In this document: piece after piece, positions 22,350 to 35,500 of the stretch
How positions within the stretch are numbered: position 1 is the stretch's first letter
How the letters are laid out: every line of letters starts with the position of its first letter
DNA from: Mytilus edulis
Taxonomy: Eukaryota; Mollusca; Bivalvia; Mytilida; Mytilidae
Assembly (NCBI RefSeq): GCF_963676685.1
Contig: NC_092344.1
Coordinates: 88,256,749 to 88,320,748 of the forward strand
Direction of reading: 5' to 3'
Length of the DNA stretch: 64,000 nt
The notes under the pieces: generated by a model
Seen by the model: the letters and a program-made list of their open reading frames with translations, nothing else
Told to the model about the DNA's origin: nothing
Databases searched by the model: none
Made by a program: the position numbers and the translations under genes

Positions 22350-22849
22350 AAAAATTAAATTTCAATCCTGGAACCTATGATGAGTTTATTTATACTTATT
22401 TTTTTAATTCTATATAGATATTTTTCTTCAATTTCATCAAGCGCATCACACTATAATATGACCGATTCCAGTCACCTTTGTATAATTTTTGATTCGATAC
22501 AGCATGTATCTTTAATTATCTCCCCCCCCCTCCCAAGTTGGAAAAAGGCATGTATACGAATGCTTGTATAGGATCCGTTCTAAATATAATGTATTTTGCA
22601 GCTTTAGTTGTTAGTGCTGTTAAACCCTGTATTCAACATATTTAAGTTGATTTCGCTCTAATTTCATAATATCAGCAGATCGGTAGTTTAGTACATCATT
22701 ACCGAAGAGACATCTTGGTAGAACATAATGTCTGCTAAAGCTTAGCGGATACTAACAGTAACAGTCCCTTGCGAATTTGTAATCATTGTCCCATAAATGC
22801 ATAGATAGTCCCCCCAATCCCCCCGGTTTCAGTGAGGTTCGATTCTGAT

Positions 22850-22925
22850 AAAAAAAAGAGGGACGAAAGATACCAAAGGGACAGTCAAACTCATAAATCT
22901 AAAACAAACTGACAACGCCATGGCG
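22850..22925 (-). repeat. Terminal fragment of the Penelope-like element
   Basis: The block 'agggacgaaagataccaaag', 'acagtcaaactcataaatc', 'aaactgacaacgccatggc' is the minus-strand 3' end of the PLE copy at 31655-32115. A shorter, diverged copy lies at 24340-24400. Confidence 0.6.
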
Positions 22926-23062
22926 TCTTTAGGTTTATGTTTTATGTTTTGTTTTTCTTTCCCACTTTTGTTTTTTTTTACCGTGTACTCTATAGTTTAT
23001 CTTGACTTATGGCAGTTTGCTGTCATTTGATATTTCCGTACTTCGAATTTCAGAATGTTTTC

Positions 23063-23326
23063 TATTTAGTCTTGTTGAACAGAAATATGGTTACCAATGT
23101 GATATCTCATCTGTATTATATATCTGCCTATTTAGTCTTGTTGAACAGAAATATGGTTACCAATGTGATATCTCATCTGTATTATATATCTGCCTATTTA
23201 GTCTTGTTGAACAGAAATATGGTTACCAATGTGATATCTCATCAGTATTATATATCTGCCTATTTAGTCTTGTTGAACAGAAATATGGTTACCAATGTGA
23301 TATCTCATCTGTATTATATATCTGCC
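23063..23326. repeat. Minisatellite, 4 x 66 bp
   Basis: Four near-identical 66-bp units start at 23063, 23129, 23195 and 23261 (only one or two base differences, e.g. 'catctgta' against 'catcagta'). Because 66 is a multiple of three, two frames stay open and read, for instance, LFSLVEQKYGYQCDISSVLY per unit. No start context, splice context or conserved domain supports translation. The near identity points to recent expansion. Confidence 0.9.
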
Positions 23327-23767
23327 TTTTGGCGAACGGAGACATTATGCTTTAGCAGTGTTTCATCCTCTTTTGGTTCTTCCCATACAATCTTGTCCAC
23401 ATAACTTTTTTGTATTTATTTACCCCACTGTCTATTCATATTGGACATGTCAATTTTAGATGAAAGTAAATAAATGAGTAAAATTCAATATTGTTTAGCT
23501 CATCGCATCGACCTCACAGCTTACCATTTGCTATACATATTAAATGTGGAAAATAAACATGTTGTATATACTCCTGATGTTCGTTTTGTCTATTGAATTT
23601 AATAAAACTATAAACAAACCACTGGGAACGTTCTAAATATGATATAGATAAGATAATGTTAAATTAGGAAATAACTGTCGTTCTACCTTATCTTGAGGAC
23701 ACGAGGTATTCAAATATCAATGACACACTGTATGTAATATAGTGCTCATTAAAACAAACAAAAAACC

Positions 23768-25214
23768 ATGAAATCATGTTGGTATGTATTTTGGAACGTT
23801 TGTCTCGTGTTTGCAACGTTTAAAACCTGTTCTACCTTGCCGGAAAGCATAGAGACAGTGTATAATTCTGGGCCTTCAGAATATAGGAATATACAAGCGG
23901 CATTAAAAGACTTAGAAGATAAGTTAACTGCGCAATTTCATTTTAAAGTCCTGGAATTGGAAGAAAAATATGATAAACAAATGCGAAAAATGAAAGAAGC
24001 TATTGTTCAGCACGAAATTGAAATCAGGCGTCTAAAGAAAGTGGAGGAATTGTCTAAGATAGAAAAAGAGCAGGCAGTAAAAATACAGGATGATGTGGAA
24101 CATTTGAAGTTAATATGTAACAAATGGCAGACATTTTTCAACGAAAGTGATTTTGTTTCGGGACAGACTGACGCTGAAGGCTCTGTGTTTAACCATGAGA
24201 CACCCCAGAGAGTAAGAAAAGATGAACAAGAACAGATTTATGGTGATGATCGTGGTAAAGGTAGATATTCAATATGACTGGTTTTGCTCATGGTATAATC
24301 CTATTACAACATATAATGCGAGCCTACAATTATAAAAGAGAGCGAAAAATACCAAAGGGATATTCAAACTCATAAGTCGAAAATAAACTGACAATACAAA
24401 CTTCCGATTCGATTTAGTAGGTACCGCTCGGTTTGAAAAGTCAATCCTCGCGGATACTATTCGCCTTACTGTTGAATTAGTATGATTTAAAAACATTTTG
24501 ACTTTATCTTCGGTATAAATACGTAATTTGCAGAGTTGAGCTAATGATTATAAGACCCATGTGGTTATGATTTTTTATAAACTAAACGTGTTATGCATTT
24601 TGTATACATTGAATGTCTATAAGATAACGTATTCATTATATTAGTATAATTCAGTTGTAATCCGTATTATACATATTGAACAATGAAATATAATGTCAAA
24701 CGTATGAAGTATAAAACGTAATGTATGATTAATGTTTTCTTTTTCGTTTATAGCAAAAAGACTTCTCCTTGGAACTACTGCACCGACAACAGAGTCAACA
24801 GTGGCATTTTATGTCTATCTGAGCCACAGCGAGACGAAAATTGGACCACACCATACGTTGCTTTTTGACTATATAGAAACAAATGTCGGTAACAGTTACA
24901 ACAAGCATACTGGCGCATTTATTGCACCAATGAGGGGTGTTTATCTATTTTCTTACACCGTGTTTTCTGAACGACAGGGATACGGTTCATTTGAGATTGT
25001 TGTCAATAGTGCAAGTCGCGGATCAATATTTGTTGAAAATGGGGGAGCACAATCTGTCTACACAGGTTCAACTGGAGTTGCTGTCTTGCTTTTAAACCAG
25101 GGAGATGCATGCACTATACGCACTCATTCTACATACGCATCTACTGGAACAATCCGTAGCGGGAAATTAATGCGCACATCATTTAGTGGCTTGATAGTTG
25201 GACATATGATGTAA
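23768..25214 (+). CDS. C1q-domain-containing secreted protein (two exons)
   Basis: Probable secreted lectin-like recognition protein of the large bivalve C1qDC family. Exon 1 is 23768-24254 (or 24260) and exon 2 is 24754-25214, giving 315 or 317 residues. The N-terminus (MKSCWYVFWNVCLVFATFKT) is a signal peptide. Residues about 45-115 are a charged helical coiled coil (KALEELEEKYDKQ-like and VEELSKIEKEQAVKIQ stretches), replacing the collagen stalk of vertebrate C1q. The C-terminal ~140 residues are a globular C1q domain: AFYVYLSH, FDYIETNVGNSYNKHTGAF, IAPMRGVYLFSY, GVAVLLLNQGDA and a terminal FSGLIVG. The acceptor TTTATAG at 24751-24753 is clear. Two donors 6 bases apart (GTAAAG at 24255, GTAGAT at 24261) are both in phase. 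Upstream there is no obvious TATA box. A role in non-self recognition is inferred from the family. Confidence 0.88.
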
Positions 25215-25274
25215 TGAAATGAGAACTTATCACATTATGTTTGAACAATATGTGTTCTTATGATATATAGACAA

Positions 25275-25284
25275 AATAAATAAA
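25275..25284 (+). terminator. Poly(A) signal of the C1q-domain gene
   Basis: Two overlapping AATAAA hexamers about 60 bases after the stop codon. Confidence 0.7.
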
Positions 25285-25499
25285 GTATATTACTGTATAG
25301 TATATTATTATTTTCTTCTTTTACTTAAACCTTAAATGATCTGTTTTCAAGTGGGAATGTGTTCTACTTCTTATAGTCTGAAAACACGTATTTATGTAAA
25401 TGCAAAATTCCTGAAGTTTTTTACATGTATATCTAATGTAAAATCTTTAGGGATGTTTTTTTTTTATTCAGAACACTTAATCAACCTTTCTTTAGTTTA

Positions 25500-25775
25500 T
25501 AGATATACGGAGATGTGAAATGAGCGCCAATTAGACAACTCTCCATACACGTCACAACTTGTAAAAGTAAACCATTATAGGTCAAATTACAGCCTTCCAC
25601 ACAGAGCCTTTGCTCTCACCAGACGGCAAGCTATAAAGGGCCCCAAAAATAACTAGTGTAAATAAACCATTTAAACAGGACAACCAACGGTCTGGTCAAT
25701 TTAAAAAAAAACGAGAAATGAGACACTCTTAAGAACGAAATATAAAAACGACAACCACTGAAGATCAGGCTTTTC
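25500..25775 (+). repeat. Dispersed repeat R2b
   Basis: It matches 6725-6935 in order: 'gagatgtgaaatgagcgcc', 'tagacaactctccatac', 'aagtaaaccattataggtc', 'cacagagcctttg', 'gcaagctataaagggcccc'. It lies just downstream of the C1q gene. The stretch 25800-26870 after it has small overlapping frames and no recognised gene. Confidence 0.7.
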
Positions 25776-26874
25776 TTTGTGTTATTGAGAAGTATACCAG
25801 GTACAAAAATAAATACTTGAAGATTGATTGATTGCAGTTTGCTATACGCCACATCAGCACAAAAAGGTTATATATCGGAGCGAGAATATACATCAAGACC
25901 ATCGTGTATTATTTGTTATGCTGATACAGAAAATTTACAGCCATTGGTATCTTCCGATGAACCTTTTTAAAAAGAAAAAAGACGAGGCGTTGATTCATTG
26001 GCTTTTTGCTCAGACACTGGTGACGGTCGATAAAGTCTGCCTGCAGCAGCTGCAAGCACTTGAACATCGAATAATGACCAATTCATTATCGTCGCATTAT
26101 AATTCTTATTGACGATATGACTACTTACTTGTTGTAAAAGAATATAGACACAGGAAAAGACTACTGCTTTGTCTCTCGCTATCGCTATGATGAGACGGCA
26201 ATCCGTCGATGACTTTATACATAAGAAATAAAAATAACACATTATACACGTTATTCGTCCGAAGCATTTTTCTTGATTTACCTTTATCAGAAACGCTCAA
26301 AGCCGAATATTTGATAGCCAATAATGCGCAAGAACCGAAACAGCTAAAGAGCTTTATAAAAATAGATGTTTCAAAGCGACACGAATGGCCCGTCTCAAAA
26401 AGTTGAAAAATCTGCAATTTTAATAACACATGATGTGGACACAAACATGATGGTGGTCTCACATATCAAAAATCAGCTTAATATCTGATGACGTTTAGAA
26501 AAAAACTCCGTGGAATTACGGAATTTCGGACAAGGGTAAAACTATATGGAACAGACAACTTCGTTGCGGGGCCATAAAAAGCACATAAGAAAGACAAATC
26601 CATCTGAGGTCAACTTTGCCTGAGGGTTTGTTCGTCCGTAACATATTACTCTTTTGAGCGATAGGCATGTTTATGCTTTCTATGTTGCTACTTTATGGAA
26701 AATTCTGGATATCTGACGTAAATTGGTAATCTATCATTATCGAAACCTTCGCATAGTTCTATTTACTTGTTTGTAATTTATAGACAAACTGCCATGTAAA
26801 ACAGTAACTATAAGGGCAAAAGATAAACCGTGGTATAATTCAGAAATGAAAAATCAAATATAAGGATACCAGAT

Positions 26875-27710
26875 CATGTGCACACCATGACTAGCCATTG
26901 TTCTATCCACCAACTGATTGAAATTTACCATATAAACATATGTTTGGCCCTTGAAAATTGTTATACTGTATCTACTGATATCGAAAAATTTACACTTGAA
27001 AACCTGGTGATTTTAAAAGCGGTGTCCCTCAAGGATGTGTTTTGGGTTCTCTTCTTCTCTCAATATATAAAAATGGTATTGCAGATCACTGCAAATGGTT
27101 ATCGCAGTTATTTGCCTCACTTTCGCATTCATATCAGTGAAATGGAAATTAACTAAATTCTGACTGTCTGAACAATGGAAAGTGAATTTCAATCCTCAAA
27201 ATACTGAATCATCGGCATGATATTTGCAACCTTGTGATTAACTGAGAAACACTGATATTGTTTTTAAAGGCGAAGAAATACACTATAAAAAAATCATAAA
27301 CATTTGAGTATTTACATTAAATGTAGATTTTCAATGGAGTTATTACATTTACAATTTCGTTAAAAACACGACAAAACAAATCTCTTTCAGCGGAAAATTA
27401 CATTTGCTCTCCAGAGAGAACTCGGGGAAAATGTTTTTTATCTACGGTAATAACTATTAATTCTAGAATATGCTTGTGAAGTATGGGATGGTTGTACCAA
27501 CCAGAACATCATAAAACTGGAACAAGTTCAAAATGAAGCCGCCTGGTAGTATTATTACTAGGTTACAGAAAATTTCAAGTGATGAATCGTTATATTTTAA
27601 GACAGGGTGGGAATCTTTACAATCAAGAAGAAGCAGGAGAAAATTTTTTTTTTTATAAAATAAAAAAAGGAACAAAACACAATGGTTTCTAATTTTTACT
27701 GGAAACCGGA
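26875..27710 (+). pseudogene. Decayed LINE reverse transcriptase
   Basis: From about 27017 the translation reads SGVPQGCVLGSLLLSIYKNG, the GVPQGSVLGPLLF-type RT motif of non-LTR retrotransposons. About 440 bp further, LEYACEVWDGCTNQNIIKLE and QVQNEAAW match the LEYACxVWDP / LEKVQxxAAR block, followed by a VGIFTIKKKQEK remnant. Stops and a deletion between the blocks, which removes the YVDD catalytic region, make it dead. It is a different LINE from the one at 15906. Confidence 0.75.
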
Positions 27711-28342
27711 TGACTTAAGTGTAAGCTACTTTTTAAAAATCTCTTGCAATTTTTTTCACGAGACAATCGACGTATATCTTAAGGAATACATGTGATTATA
27801 GATTGATTGATTGGTTGAAAATTGCGTTAAACACCAATAATACCAATCAATCCATAACAACTTTGGTGTCTTTTTCATGTAAAGAGTCTCACTGGTAGAT
27901 GTTGTTTATATTTGTGCTTCATCCACCACTGCTTTAATTATTGGAATGAGGGTGTATCGTGAGATAGTGAATAGCTAATCATTAATTTTGTACAAACCTG
28001 CGTGGACCGATTTTTATTCTTTTCGTTATTTGTATGTTTTTTTAGTGGATACGTTGTTTAAAAGTGCTGGTATGTGCATTTTGAGAGTCCTGATGATGCA
28101 AGTTTACAGGCAGTGAATGTTAAAGTTCTAATGCTGATCAGGTCAGAAAAAATATATAATTAAGAGTTATATTTTGTAACTGGATAAGGAAATACTTTGT
28201 CTCATGTTACGAAATATTTTGCAGACAGTTACATTAAAAGTATACAGTGACTATCATATAAAGTGGGAATAAATCCAAAAACTTATCATGAATAAAACAT
28301 AGGTTACCTTTGACAAAACAAAATAATCAACAACAGTTACAC
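27710..28342. other. Intergenic, no gene seen
   Basis: AT-rich DNA. A 'gattgattgattgg' run near 27800 recurs at about 29920 and suggests an uncharacterised repeat. No exon is supported. Confidence 0.35.
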
Positions 28343-28429
28343 TTATTGCGACTCTGCTTCTCCCGTCCATGTGTTAAAAGTAAATTCTTGTATTTTATGT
28401 AGTATTCATACTATGTAGGAATATAGATA
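28343..28429 (+). repeat. 87-bp direct repeat, copy 1
   Basis: It starts TTATTGCGACTCTGCTTCTC and ends GTAGGAATATAGATA. It is identical to 29719-29805 except for one base. The two copies bracket the first coding exon of the TPR gene. Confidence 0.9.
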
Positions 28430-29549
28430 GGGCATCAAGTCTGTAAGGCTAGTTTTGAACTTTAAATGTTAAATTTATCATTGATTAATGCCCATATGCT
28501 AAATGGAGGTGGGAACAGCCTCTTTTATATGAACTTTTATAACTTAACATAGAGACGTCCTAATCCGTTAAAGATATAATAGTGCTTATCTAATCCTATT
28601 AAAGAATCAAACATACCAATTTAACTTAACTCTAAACAACAATACTTTCATTTAAATGTTATTGTTTCTGGTTGGTTGCAAGTAAAGAATGGTAGAGAAA
28701 AAGACATAAATATACTTAAATGTTATGATCCGTTTTAAATATTAAATTTCATTTTAAGGAATCTAACTACGATTCAGGTAGAAAAATTGTTAACGTGTAT
28801 GTTTGTTCGTAAAAATCAAAGTGCGGTGATAGTGGTATAAGAAATTTTGATTTTAGTTTCACACGGTTTTCTTATGCATACCAAAGTATGTTTCATTTAA
28901 ATTGAATCTACATTTTGTATCTAATTCAAATCAAATTTAGCCAGTTCAAATATACCTATGAACCAACAATGGGCGGACATACAGTCTTTTTCCGTCATTT
29001 AAAATATAATGAGTCTTAGTTTATTTATAAAAAAACGGCACTCGGAAAAAGCAAATATTATTTTTCTGATGAATTGCCGAAATCAGAATTTGTTTACATA
29101 ACGTTATTGTTAGATTTGCTTTCAATGAATTTAAACACTCAAATTGACAGAAAGATTATTAATTAAAAGGGTTTGAAGTTTAAGCGATAAAGAATAAAAG
29201 AAATAATCTGAAAAATGAAAGATTAACTTATGGATTATATGAACCGAGCAATGACACTACACCATAAAAGTGAATTAGTGCTATTGTCGTCGGGCAATGA
29301 GACACCTAACAACAAATGTTAATATGAAAGTGAGAACTTCAATATAACATTATTATTCAAACATTTTAAAATCTCGAGTGTTATAACCAGGATTCCGTAT
29401 AAGATCGGATATTGATAAATAAACATACATAATACTTGACTTCAAGGAGAACGAAGATATGAGTATATGATCAGATTTATTAGTGCTTTCCTTAAATAAT
29501 TTACAAATATACCTCTTGGATAAATTTTGAATACTTACTCAAATACACA

Positions 29550-32500
29550 ATGGAGAAATGGACATGGAATTTCAGAAATATGGATCATCTTCATGTAGCA
29601 GTAAACTCTACTATCAGACATATTATGCAAAATGAAAGAAGTAAAAAATGGAGCAAGGTTAGTTGTTTTAAATATGTTCAAATCTAAAAAATACATTCAA
29701 CATATAACATTAGTTATTTTATTGCGACTCTGCTTCTCCCGTCCATGTGTTAAAAGTAAATTCTTGTATTTTATGTAATATTCATACTATGTAGGAATAT
29801 AGATAAACTCTAATGCCCTCAGATTGTAAAAATGCATTGCTGGTCACCGTTAATTTTCAAGCCTATTGGCAGAAGTACATATACTAATTATGGTAAGTTT
29901 AAGGAGCTCTAGTGGTAGATTGATTGATTGATTGTTGGTTGCCGTTCAAACGTCCAGTGCCGAATATGTCATGCATGTTCAGGACGAGAACAAATTAACA
30001 ATAAATACAATGGATAGGTCCTATTATAGAGGCCGTTCGGGATGAAGGCTGGGAATTGTATACTGCCACTGGAAAACGGAGAGCATGGCAACATTGAGAG
30101 GTTGTAACTACCTTGCAAAATCACGAATAAATGGGCGTACAGATGATCTTCAGTGTAGTTAGTTAAATCTAATACTGAAAATTAAAGAATTAGTATTAGA
30201 TTTTGTATAATTAAGACATGCAATGTAGAAAACAAACCGATTATAAAGTCAAGGGATTGGTTTGGATTTATTTCGTATAAAAAGTTGAAAGTAAATAAAG
30301 AATAAAATATCATACACTCCATTCCTAAGCTTACTGTGGCTGTAACTACAGAAGTGTTTATGAACGCTTTTAACTTTAGAACCATAATATCAGCTAATAG
30401 AAGCTAGGAGGCAATAAACTTGACACTTGAAATAAATTAAATAAAATGACAAAGTATACTTGTTAGAAAATGTAAAGCCGAATAAATACATGCTGATAAC
30501 GGATTAAATAAAATCAAAATTTCACTTTTATCGTTAAAGTTTTATTACATTGGCGTGTTTACATATAATAATACCTGGACACTTTTTATTCATTCAAACA
30601 GAGTAGCATTAACATATGAAATATACAAATTAAATTCTCTATGTCAGTGTTTGATTAAAGATTTTATATTTCTATACATGTTTCGTTATGATGTATTAAA
30701 ATATGCTTTCTCCTATTAAATTTATACACATTTATGAGTTCTCTATTGAAATCGATGATGTCTCTTTTCAAAATAAATGATACTTGACATAAATCTCAAT
30801 AATAATAACGAAAACAATATAAAGTTTGGTGGCATAAGCTGAATAGGTGTTAAATGAACATTGGCACATATTACATAAATATTAGAACAATAATGTGTAT
30901 GTGCTTTGTACTTGACCAACACACCAGCCAGAGTTTTACGTGGTATTTTACTGACAATATAATATCGTAGGAAAGCAAGCCCTCTCCCACCAAAGCAATG
31001 CATCCACAGTGATTTGACTTGGTTTTCATTATTTAAAATAAATAAAATGAAAAAGGGGTAAAATAGTGTGATGATGATGCGTATTATTATGTACATTGTA
31101 GAGGATGAAATCCGTTTGAAATTACCTTTAATTACATTTTTTATCCAATTTTATTTTACGACAGAAATATACCACTATCAACCTTTTGCCAGGGTTTTTG
31201 GAAGGTGTTTATTATCAGTATGGAGATAGAAATATTCTTTTTTTGAAAGAAAAATATGAATGAATATATCACATGGATATCCAATCGATTTTCGTTTGGG
31301 GTTTCATAGTCGACGTCAAAATCAAAAGACTTCAGTATAAACCCTACTTTTTTGCTGATCTTGTAGGTATTGTGTCTTTTCCGAATTGATTATTTTCCTC
31401 GTTGAAAATATAGACATCTAATTATTAAAAAGATGGTTCCTATTCAATATAATTCTATAACTGTCAATTTCATTTGCTCTAGGTTATAGAAAATTATAAG
31501 ATACTGCTCTTTATGGTTAGCAAAAAGAACCTCCCTGAAGATTACGAACCACCGCCATCATACAATATGCTGGTGAGTACATTGCATTGATTGCACATTT
31601 ATCATTAGGCTCTCTATGTGCTAAAGTTCTGGCCTACTGTTTGGTAAAAGAGGGACGAAAGATAGCAAAGGGACAGTCAAACTAATAAATCTAAAACAAA
31701 CTGAGAACGCCATGGCTAAAAATGAAAAAGACAAACAAACAACAGCACACATGACACAACATAGAAAACTAAAGAATAAACAACACGAACCCCACCAAAA
31801 AACTAGGGGTGATCTCAGGTGCTCCGGAAGGGTAAGCAGATCCTGCTCCACACGTGGCACCCGTCGTGTTGCTTATGTGATAACAAATCCGGTAAATAGT
31901 TTAAATTCGGTAGAACGACGTAAGGAACATATCCGATATCATTTGTGAAACGGTTATTCCATAACGGTCAACCAACTCGTGATGGCGTCCGTAAAATTTA
32001 CGAAGGGAAGATTTCAACTTCACCATTTGGAGCAGCAACCCTCTATCAAGTAAATCATGATAGGAAAGGCTAGCACGGAAATATCGTATCAATTTGGAGA
32101 TATATTCTGCTGGAATGTTGCTACTTAGAAATGGAACTTAGGCTATAGCTTCAAAATAAACCGATATAAAATTCTTAAAGTTTGCCGACTATTTGACTAT
32201 TTAGAGTGCCAGAAGCAATACGACTGTTAAAATTCATTTATTTTTACAAAAATGTTTCAGTGCTTAACATAAAACTATACATATACGATGAGAAATTATT
32301 CTTAAAAATTCATTGTAAGGAATTCACATGGACATTGATTGCATCAACAAAGTTTCCGAAATGTCGTTATGTTTGTGCATGTTGGCATACCTTTATTTCT
32401 AAAATGCTGATACATATATCCTGAAAAAACAATTATTTATTCCGAGAACCTCGTTTTTTAGTTAATTGAACATGAAAAAAAGGAAGTTGACCATTAACAC

Positions 32501-35500
32501 CAAGACTTTTAATATCTCGAAAGTAGATATTTTTTTATTTTAAGGTGCAATTAAAGACCATTGGAAACAACAATTATTTTTAAACAAAATGAACAATCAA
32601 AAATAAAAAAAAATACGTTATTGTCGTATTGATGATCATGCACATGTGTATATGTAATAGCTGTACTTGTTTACTTGTTTTTTTGACTATGGTAAATAAT
32701 GGATTTATTCACATTCGTCCCCAAATCTCTTTATTTCATAATGCATTTGATGGGTTTTCTTTCTTTTTTTCAGTTGTATGAAATATACTATCATTTAGGT
32801 GTAGCTTATCAACATTTGAAAAATCCTAGAAAGTCCGCTGAAAGTTTTACTAATGCAATTTCAGCTGTTTCAGCTCCAAAGGTAAGTTTGGGATTTTATA
32901 TAAAAAGACATACATTTGATTAGACTGTCCGGTTTGATAACAAAAAACCAAAATCAATTAAATTCAAATTCCATGTTATGTTGTTTACATAATTCTACAG
33001 TCTCTATTTATCCTCTGAGGAAATGTGAAGTAGACTTCAGTTAAAGAGCAACACATCAACGTACAAATCTACAAAAAAAGTAGTTCCTAAGTTCATCATA
33101 TTAGCTTTTAGCTTCTAAAATCATATGCATATATAACAAATATTCCAATTATCTTCCCTACTCTTGACTAATAGACACGTTCTGTAAATAGAGAGGACAC
33201 ACATTTCAAAAATAGACACAGAAAAGTTAGAACGATATATTTTTAACCAAAAACACAATATATATTACTCCCCTGAAACTTTCCAGAAAATTTAATCTAA
33301 TGGAATAAAATGGTCTAAAGTACAATTTTTTTTAAATTGATTATTATGTATAATCGTGTCTGAAATCTATCGTGTCCCTTTATACTACATCATAGTCATA
33401 ATTTAACTTATATTCACTGACTGTAGTAGTTTGATTAGAATCATTATTGTGCTCGATATAAATCAAGTAATGGTATTGATTTTTTTAAGAACTGCTTTTA
33501 TTGATATGGTTGACGTTTTCATTTATTTTTTTTATTTCAGAACGGATGTTTGGCCGGATGTGTAACTAACTCTTGTTTGATGACACCATTGTATGCCAGG
33601 CGAGCGTTTTCGTACTCTCAAATAGGTAAATGAATAACCAAAAGAGACATTATAAACAAGCTTTATTGACTAGTGATCAATAATTAGTTAAGTGGGAAGA
33701 GGTATATTCATTTTTAAAAAAAAAAATTAAAAAAATATGTCCAATGTTCAATAAAACAGCGCATGTTTCAAATGACTCAGGTTGTCAAATCTTATTTTAG
33801 ACATGAGACTGAAAAACGTGAGTCGAATTAAAGCTTTTTAATAAATATTGTACTTTTTTCTGTTCTCCTGGTATAAACCACCCATCAATGTAGACATAGA
33901 ACCAATACTTGCACCAAATAACCAAGTATAATCAATACTTGTACCAAATATCCAAGTATAACCAATACTTGTACCAAATATCCAAGTATACATATACACT
34001 CTGAATATACACGCCATAAAAGGCTATATTAAATACCAAAGACTTTGTAAAGTGGATAGTGGCACGACAACGCCGATGCTCTATATTTAATAAGAAATAA
34101 ACACAATTCATACATATACATCTACACATATAATATATAATTCAAACATCAGTATCAAACAAAAATTCTCCAAATAAAAAGCTTAATAAACTTTAACCAG
34201 AATTAAAATTTACCAAGAAAATTCGACTGCTCAGATTGACGATGTCGTGCTGAATGATTACATAGGCAATAAAATACCGCGAAAATAATTTTGAAGCGGG
34301 AAAACAAATACGCCCTCTATGCTACATATGATGAAACACCCAGGAGAAATTAATTTCATTCTAATGCACTGCCCGTTTAAACGAATGAAATTATAATTCT
34401 CCTGGTATAAACCACCCATCAATGTAGACATAGAACCAATACTTGCACCAAATAACCAAGTATAATCAATACTTGTACCAAATATCCAAGTATAACCAAT
34501 ACTTGTACCAAATATCCAAGTATACATATACACTCTGAATATACACGCCATAAAAGGCTATATTAAATACCAAAGACTTTGTAAAGTGGATAGTCGCACG
34601 ACAACGCCGATGCTGAACCCAAAGAACGGGAAGCTATTTATTACTATGTATGGAAAATTATATAGTCCAAAATGTAAATAAAACAAAAAAGATATTCATT
34701 TCCCAAATTCTGAGAAACAATCCTACGTTCTGATAAATCGTCTTTCACTAGCCATCCTTTGAAGTGTCCGACTTCCAACGTCCATGACGTTTAAAAAGTC
34801 TATCTGAAAAACCAAACCTTGCAGCGGTAATAGCACCACAAGATACTATATAATCCCTATGCTTTTACATCGGGAACAAATGGAGAAATTGCATCAAAGA
34901 AAGTTCCCTCATCCTTGTATAGCTTAAAGGCTTATTTGTTGAACGAAAAACAAAACATTTCTTTCACTTGTGACAAATTCCTGAATGAATACAAATTTTA
35001 ATCAGATTAAATGCCACTGCATGCATATATAATTCCAAATTAGAACTGGACGCAAAGTTGTGACGTTCTTCACAATAATAAACCAGTTTCCATCTCTGTA
35101 AATATCCGTTTTTTCGATAAAAATTGAAATGTGTGTTGACTTGCAATTAATTTAATAATAACGCAAATTCAACAATTCTGATACACGCATAAAGCCTAGA
35201 TATCCCAATATACACGCACAAATGGTACGTTGTGTAAAACGATTATATGCACAAAATAACTTATTATACGCATCCTGTAATAACTTATCGGCTCTTCCTC
35301 CATATTTGTGAGCCTAATTTCTTTTTAACATCCTCAAACACATATTTCTCTAATTGAGAATCTGTTGGAGAATCTTCACCAATAATCGAGTGCGCCCTTT
35401 TATACTATAGTATGCATCACATACAGGACTAGACAAAGCAATATCGTTTCTGAACACCTGGAAAAAACATACATGTATTTAATAACATAATTTTAAATTG

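Larger units (their letters stand above)
21405..22400 (+). mobile_element. Tandem array of three decayed retrozyme units
   Basis: Hammerhead remnants lie at 21416-21459, about 21785-21832 and 22306-22349, with retrozyme bodies between them ('gtcgatgccactgc', 'gagggtatcaccagcc', 'ttacaaaacattgaattttt', 'tgctcttcagcttcg'). The cleavage-site spacing is about 373 bp for the first unit and about 517 bp for the second, which is lengthened by a 175-bp insertion (21959-22133). Head-to-tail multimers joined at hammerheads are the hallmark genomic form of retrozymes. All three cores carry damage, so the array is old. Confidence 0.78.

Noticed and set aside
23063-23326. CRISPR-like repeat array
   Set aside because: The units are contiguous with no spacers, in a eukaryotic genome; it is a minisatellite.
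23002-23404. Two long frames suggesting a repetitive protein
   Set aside because: They are open only because the 66-bp minisatellite unit is a multiple of three. There is no start, splice or domain support.
30743-31096. 117-codon minus-strand frame
   Set aside because: Hydrophobic AT-rich translation without a domain, located inside the first TPR intron on the opposite strand; no splice partners seen.
31712-31948. 78-codon plus frame with a basic N-terminus
   Set aside because: It is the antisense of the Penelope-like element 3' region, whose minus strand carries the recognisable RT C-terminus.
34258-34551. 97-codon minus-strand frame with YTWIFGTSI repeats
   Set aside because: It is created by repeats A and B and their 30-bp subunits; there is no conserved protein.
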